NCBI GenBank assembly: GCA_900770865.1
Contig: CAAGLU010000078.1
Span: 1 to 17,137 of the forward strand
From: an uncultured Atopobiaceae bacterium
GTDB lineage: Bacteria; Actinomycetota; Coriobacteriia; Coriobacteriales; Atopobiaceae
Direction: 5' to 3'
DNA length: 17,137 bases
The notes beneath the pieces were generated by a model, which was not told the origin of the DNA, did not search any database, and was given only the letters and a program-made list of their open reading frames with translations. Shown here one piece after another: positions 13,303-17,137 of the stretch. The number at the start of each line of letters is the position of its first letter. Positions within the stretch are counted from its first letter, which is position 1. The translations under genes and the position numbers were made by a program.

Positions 13303-14580
13303 ATGAGTGACGTTCTTGAGCGCTTCCTGCGCTACGTGCAGGTTGACTCGCCCTCCAACCCGGACAACGATGGGGAAGTGCCTTCGAACCCCCTGGAGCA
13401 CGGTATGGCCCGCCTCTTGGCAGACGAGCTTTCTGCCATGGGCTGCCAGGACGTGAGCGTGGATGAGCACGCCTACGTGCTGGGCACCGTTCCTGCCTCC
13501 GTTGGCGCCGAGGACCTGCCCGCGCTCTGTCTGTGCTCGCACCTCGACACCACCGCTGATGCTCCCTCGCTGGGCGTGCGCCCGCACGTGGTGCACTACG
13601 AGGGCGGCAACCTTGTGGCGGGCGTCGTGGACGGCCAGACCATCGAGACCACGCTGGAGCAGGTGCCGGACCTTGCGGGCTTTGTGGGCCAGGACATCGT
13701 GTGCTCCGATGGCTCGACGCTCCTTGGAGCAGACGACAAGGCCGGCGTTGCAGAGATCTGCTCGCTGGCGGCACGCCTCCTCAAGGACCCAGGCATCCCG
13801 CACCCCACGCTCAAGCTGGCTTTTGTTCCCGACGAGGAGATTGGCCACGGAGCCGCGCTGCTCGACCTCGAGAAACTGGGCGCCGCCTGGGGCTACACGG
13901 TCGACGGAGAAGCTCTGGGCGAGTTTAACTACGAGACGTTCAATGCCGCCGAGGCACTGGTGCGCGTGCGTGGCGTGATGGTGCACCCGGGTTCGGCCAA
14001 GGGCGTGATGGTGAACGCTATCACCGTTGCATCCGAGTTCGACCAGCTGGTGCCCGCCGCCGAGAGGCCCGAGCACACGAGCGGCCGCGAGGGCTTCTAT
14101 CACCCCACGGTGGTTCGCGGCACTGCTTCCGAGGTCACGCTCTCCTACATCGTGCGCGACCACGATGCGCAGATCTTCTCGCGGCGCCAGCAGACGCTCA
14201 AGGACATCGCCTCCTTCCTGAACAAGCGCTACGGCGAGGGAACCGTCAGCGTGACCCTGCACGAGCAGTACCGCAACATGGCCGAGGCCTTTGGCGACTG
14301 CCCCTTCCTCATCGACAATGCCCTTGACGCAAACCGCGAAGCGGGCGTGGAGCCGCAAGTCATCGCCGTGCGCGGTGGTACTGACGGCTCGCAGCTCTCG
14401 CTGCGTGGCCTGCCGTGCCCCAACGTTGCCACCGGTGGCTACAACGCGCACTCGGTGCGCGAGTTCATCCCTGTGTCCTCGCTGGAGACCACGGTCGACA
14501 TCCTGCAGAACCTTGTTGCCAAGTTCGCCGTGCCGCAGACTTCCGGCAAGCAGGCGGCCGGTCAGCAGGCGGCGCGATGA
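13303..14580 (+). CDS. pepT: Tripeptide aminopeptidase PepT (peptidase T, M20B)
   Basis: This 425-aa dinuclear zinc aminopeptidase removes N-terminal residues from tripeptides in the cytoplasm. Expected metal and catalytic residues are visible: H80 and D82 in SHLDTTAD, D144 in GADDKAG, E178/E179 in PDEEIGHG, D201 in TVDGEALGEFNYETFNA, and H383 in GGYNAHS. The dimerisation/lid domain lies in the middle, with MVHPGSAKGVMVNA as family landmark. The length is close to E. coli PepT (408 aa) plus a Gln/Ala-rich tail. ATG 13303 has AAGGAAG at 13291-13297, and an upstream ATG would add 19 atypical residues. The stop overlaps the next start (ATGA), so the following membrane protein is coupled to it. 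Confidence 0.95.
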   Translation: MSDVLERFLRYVQVDSPSNPDNDGEVPSNPLEHGMARLLADELSAMGCQDVSVDEHAYVLGTVPASVGAEDLPALCLCSHLDTTADAPSLGVRPHVVHYEGGNLVAGVVDGQTIETTLEQVPDLAGFVGQDIVCSDGSTLLGADDKAGVAEICSLAARLLKDPGIPHPTLKLAFVPDEEIGHGAALLDLEKLGAAWGYTVDGEALGEFNYETFNAAEALVRVRGVMVHPGSAKGVMVNAITVASEFDQLVPAAERPEHTSGREGFYHPTVVRGTASEVTLSYIVRDHDAQIFSRRQQTLKDIASFLNKRYGEGTVSVTLHEQYRNMAEAFGDCPFLIDNALDANREAGVEPQVIAVRGGTDGSQLSLRGLPCPNVATGGYNAHSVREFIPVSSLETTVDILQNLVAKFAVPQTSGKQAAGQQAAR

Positions 14581-15134
14581 GCCCCCAGGTGGCAGATCTC
14601 TTCTCGGTGGCCGCCGCCGTGCTGCCCGTGCTTGCCTGCCTTGTCGAGTGGGCTGGCAGCGTTGGCATCTCGGAGCGCCACCACAGCCACCACGACACCT
14701 ACGTAATCTCCTCGGCGCTCTCGCGCTCGTTGGCGTTTGCGATGGTGCTCATGGGGGCCATTGGGCTCATGCTGGGCTGGCTCTGCGACGTGGGAGGCTT
14801 TGACGCCAGCGCGGACGTGGTGGTGCCGTTCTTCTCGTCCTTCGTGATCGTGGTCTTTGTGCTGTGGGCCTTCATGCGACGCTATCGCGTCTCGCTCTAC
14901 GACGACTTCATGGACGTGCGGCCCTACATTGGCCACATGCGCACCGTGAAGTACGACCAGATCGAGCGCATGGAGTGGACTGGTGTGCGCTGCGGGACGG
15001 GCTTTAGGAGCCTCGTGATCTACCCAGCGGGGGAGCACCCAGTGAAGCTGCCGGGCGTGCTCGACCTGGAGCACATCCTCGTGCGCATCGACCGCGACGA
15101 CGCGCTGGTTGGTGGCATGCCACAGCGGCGCTAG
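14577..15134 (+). CDS. Small membrane protein with PH-like C-terminal region
   Basis: This 185-aa protein has three hydrophobic stretches: SVAAAVLPVLACLVEWAG (about 10-28), SLAFAMVLMGAIGLMLGWL (about 50-68) and VVVPFFSSFVIVVFVLWAFM (about 80-98). A soluble C-terminal part (YRVSLYDDFMDVRPYIGHMRTVKYDQIERMEW...LVIYPAGEHPVKLPGV) resembles bacterial PH-domain proteins of the DUF6560 or bPH type. The start codon overlaps the pepT stop by 4 bases (ATGA), which indicates translational coupling. The ribosome binding site inside pepT is weak. The function is unknown. A histidine-rich loop (ERHHSHHD) lies between the first two hydrophobic stretches and could bind metal, which is inference. Confidence 0.78.
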   Translation: MSPQVADLFSVAAAVLPVLACLVEWAGSVGISERHHSHHDTYVISSALSRSLAFAMVLMGAIGLMLGWLCDVGGFDASADVVVPFFSSFVIVVFVLWAFMRRYRVSLYDDFMDVRPYIGHMRTVKYDQIERMEWTGVRCGTGFRSLVIYPAGEHPVKLPGVLDLEHILVRIDRDDALVGGMPQRR

Positions 15135-15283
15135 CTGGGGGTCTCTCGTCGTCGTGGGATGCTGTCCCATGGTGGCGGCTTTCGCGGAGCTTGCCAGAAG
15201 CTGACGTATGACACTCGTTCTGCGGCCGTGTGCCCCTATGATGGTACGTAGCCGCTCAACTGCGTTTTCCGGGGGTTATCGCC

Positions 15284-16132
15284 TTGATCAAGCTCGTTCT
15301 CTCTGACATGGACAACACGCTCATCCCGTTTGGCGCGCACCACGTCTCGCCGCGTACGCTCGAGGCAATCCACGACGTAATCAACGCCGGGATTCACTTT
15401 GGCCCGGACACTGGGCGCGACTACGTGGAGCTCATGCGCTTCTTCCACATGGACGAGTCCTGCTTCATGACGGGCATCATGTCCAACGGCAAGCGCGTGC
15501 GCGTGGATGGGCGCGACGTGTGGACCTACTCTATTCCGCATGACTGGCTCCAGCGCGTAGCTGACGCGCTCAAGCCCGAGCGTGGCATGTTCCTTGTCTG
15601 CTTCCCCCTGGACACCAACCTCTTTAACCCTGGCTACGTGGTGGGTGCCTCCGAGGGGGAGATGAGCAAGTACGAGAGGCTCGTCCACTTCAACGGCGGT
15701 CGCGTGGAGGACGTCCCTGAGATCGACTTCATTGCCGCGGCGATTGCCTGCAACGGTGACGAGAAGCGCCATGCCTACTGCCAGCAGCTTGTTGCCGAGG
15801 CATGCCCCGAGGTGGAGACCATCATGTCGGTTCCCAACTGGTTCGACGTGCTGCCGCGTGGGATCAACAAGGCCTCTGCGCTTGATACCATCCTTGATGC
15901 GGTGGGCGCCACGCGCGATGAGGTCGTGGTCTTTGGGGACTCGGGCAATGACGTTGCGATCCTGAGCGAGGTCCACTACTCCGTCGCTGTGGCAAACGCG
16001 ACGGACGAGGTCAAGGGAATCTGCAACTTTAGCTGCGGCGCGTCAGCGGACGAGGGCGTGGCGGACGCACTGTTCGAGATTGCCCGTGCGGCGCGTGCGC
16101 ATGAGGTCCCGGCGTTCCTAAGGGAGGGCTAA
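15284..16132 (+). CDS. Cof-type HAD-IIB phosphatase (second of three)
   Basis: This 282-aa HAD-superfamily hydrolase has motif I DMDNT (D8, D10), motif II DTGRDY, motif III Lys196 in GINKASALDTIL, and motif IV FGDSGND (D219, D223). The cap domain (about 85-190) has YSIPHDWLQRVADAL and is less typical than that of the first HAD. The TTG start at 15284 is required to include strand 1 before motif I; GGGGG lies about 8 bases upstream. The stop overlaps the start of the third HAD gene by one base (TAATG), so the two form a coupled pair. Codon use is like the neighbours. The substrate is unknown. Confidence 0.88.
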   Translation: MIKLVLSDMDNTLIPFGAHHVSPRTLEAIHDVINAGIHFGPDTGRDYVELMRFFHMDESCFMTGIMSNGKRVRVDGRDVWTYSIPHDWLQRVADALKPERGMFLVCFPLDTNLFNPGYVVGASEGEMSKYERLVHFNGGRVEDVPEIDFIAAAIACNGDEKRHAYCQQLVAEACPEVETIMSVPNWFDVLPRGINKASALDTILDAVGATRDEVVVFGDSGNDVAILSEVHYSVAVANATDEVKGICNFSCGASADEGVADALFEIARAARAHEVPAFLREG

Positions 16133-16929
16133 TGGTACGGCTGATTGCGGCTGACATGGACGGAACCCTGCTCGACGAGAACTCGCTGCTCCCCGAGGAG
16201 ACCTTCGAGCTCATCGAGAAGCTGCGCGACCGCGGGGTCATCTTCTGCGCAAGCTCCGGGCGTAGGTACGAGACGCTGCGTTGGATGTTCGAACCGGTTG
16301 CCGACAGGATGGACTACGTGGGGTCCCTTGGCACGCAGGTCTATGCCGACGGCGTGCTTCTCGACCGCGAGGTCTTCTCGACGCGCGCGGTGCTGAGGCT
16401 CTTCCGCACGTGCCAGGAGTTCGACTGCTTCCACCTGGTGCTGTACGACCGCACGCACACCTTTCTTCTCAACGACCAGAGCAGCTATGTGCGCGAGCTT
16501 GATAAGGACCTGCCCAACGCCGAGCGCGTGTACGATCCGCCGTCGCCGGATGTGAGCATCATCAAGGCTGCAATTTGTTACGACCGCCCGCACGAGATCA
16601 TGGACATGGTCTATGTGCTTGAGCGTGAGCTTGGCGATGTCTTCTCGTTCATGCCTTCGGGCAACACCTGGATTGACGTGACGCCGCGCGGGATAAGCAA
16701 GGCCACGGGGCTGGAGGCGCTGCTGGGCTATTACGGCATTGACCGTGCGGACGTGGTGGCGTTTGGCGACTCGATGAACGACTACGCGATGCTGCGCTAC
16801 GTGGGGCATCCGTACGTGATGGGCAATGCGCGCTATGCTGTGAAGCAGATTGCCGAGAAGGTCGTGGGCACCAACGTCGAGCATGGCGTGCAGGCGGAGA
16901 TGCGCAGGATCCTCGAGGGGCTGGGGTAG
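16132..16929 (+). CDS. Cof-type HAD-IIB phosphatase (third of three)
   Basis: This 265-aa protein has motif I DMDGT (D8, D10), motif II SSGRRYE, motif III Lys190 in GISKATGLEALLGYYGI, and motif IV FGDSMNDYAML (D213, D217). It is a clear paralogue of the preceding gene, and both share the RGI(N/S)KA motif and spacing. The architecture and length are canonical for the Cof/YidA group, which dephosphorylates sugar phosphates. The one-base overlap with the upstream stop suggests translational coupling. No convincing terminator is seen between this stop and the tRNA promoter. Confidence 0.92.
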   Translation: MVRLIAADMDGTLLDENSLLPEETFELIEKLRDRGVIFCASSGRRYETLRWMFEPVADRMDYVGSLGTQVYADGVLLDREVFSTRAVLRLFRTCQEFDCFHLVLYDRTHTFLLNDQSSYVRELDKDLPNAERVYDPPSPDVSIIKAAICYDRPHEIMDMVYVLERELGDVFSFMPSGNTWIDVTPRGISKATGLEALLGYYGIDRADVVAFGDSMNDYAMLRYVGHPYVMGNARYAVKQIAEKVVGTNVEHGVQAEMRRILEGLG

Positions 16930-16997
16930 GGCTGCTGCGGCGTCTCCTTGCGTGTCTCGGCGCACTTTTGTCTACTCTGTGGAGATGTCGCGTGATG

Positions 16998-17026
16998 TTG
17001 ACCGGCAGTGTGTGTGAGCATATAGT
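16998..17026 (+). promoter_or_regulatory. Sigma70-type promoter of the initiator tRNA
   Basis: TTGACC (16998-17003), a 17-base spacer, then TATAGT (17021-17026). Transcription would start around 17033, about 20 bases before the mature tRNA. This is the best promoter match in the window. Confidence 0.75.
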
Positions 17027-17053
17027 TACTTCTTGCGCTGAGGCGCAACCCAT

Positions 17054-17130
<77 letters not shown>

Positions 17131-17137
17131 TAAATTC

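Noticed and set aside
13000..14451. 483-aa minus-strand open frame
   Set aside because: Antisense to pepT and the end of the first HAD gene, whose catalytic motifs are intact.
15160..15180. TGGGA-TGCTG-TCCCA hairpin as a terminator after the membrane protein gene
   Set aside because: The stem is only 5 bp and no T-run follows.
15214..15242. Promoter with TATGAT before the second HAD gene
   Set aside because: The hexamer at 15237-15242 is good but no acceptable -35 is found at the right distance.

Overview
This window is GC-rich bacterial DNA with dense coding and ATG, GTG and TTG starts. The gene content suggests a member of the Actinomycetota, most likely a gut or oral anaerobe of the class Coriobacteriia (Olsenella/Atopobium-like). 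The main clues are a giant fused 2-hydroxyacyl-CoA dehydratase activase with [4Fe-4S]-type cysteines, several Cof-type HAD phosphatases, and an archaeal-type LOR/SDH (TIGR00300) protein. This placement is inference from gene content; there is no rRNA in the window.

Left part (1-5.6 kb), accessory in character. It holds the tail of an unrecognised gene, then an orphan JetD-like TOPRIM protein (DUF2220) with a long low-complexity linker, then an ArsC/Spx-family thioredoxin-fold protein. Next come a DUF1905-DUF2200 fusion on the minus strand, the divergent LOR/SDH-domain protein, and a minus-strand AbiEi/endonuclease-like protein. These single genes are separated by several different short repeats: 31-bp palindromes, 21-bp, 20-bp and 16-bp tandem repeats, and a 73-bp element with inverted ends.

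Middle (5.6-6.6 kb). About 1 kb has no convincing gene. It starts with an AT-rich stretch carrying palindromes and continues with four tandem copies of the 73-75 bp inverted-end element, whose fifth copy lies at 178-250. It ends with a long perfect palindrome and three 15-bp operator-like sites spaced exactly 19 bp apart, just before a TetR-family regulator.

Right part (6.6-17.1 kb), conserved and tightly packed. The TetR regulator is translationally coupled to the 1562-aa activase, which is followed by a good intrinsic terminator. Then come a repeat-rich gap, a HAD phosphatase, pepT coupled to a small membrane protein with a PH-like tail, two coupled HAD phosphatases, and an initiator tRNA with a clear sigma70-type promoter.

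The metabolic theme is anaerobic: amino-acid and peptide use (PepT, the ornithine-cyclodeaminase-like protein, the dehydratase activase) and phosphate-ester hydrolysis. The most unusual signals are the array of inverted-end elements, the orphan JetD-like gene, and the fused activase whose two halves could form an internal pseudo-dimer.
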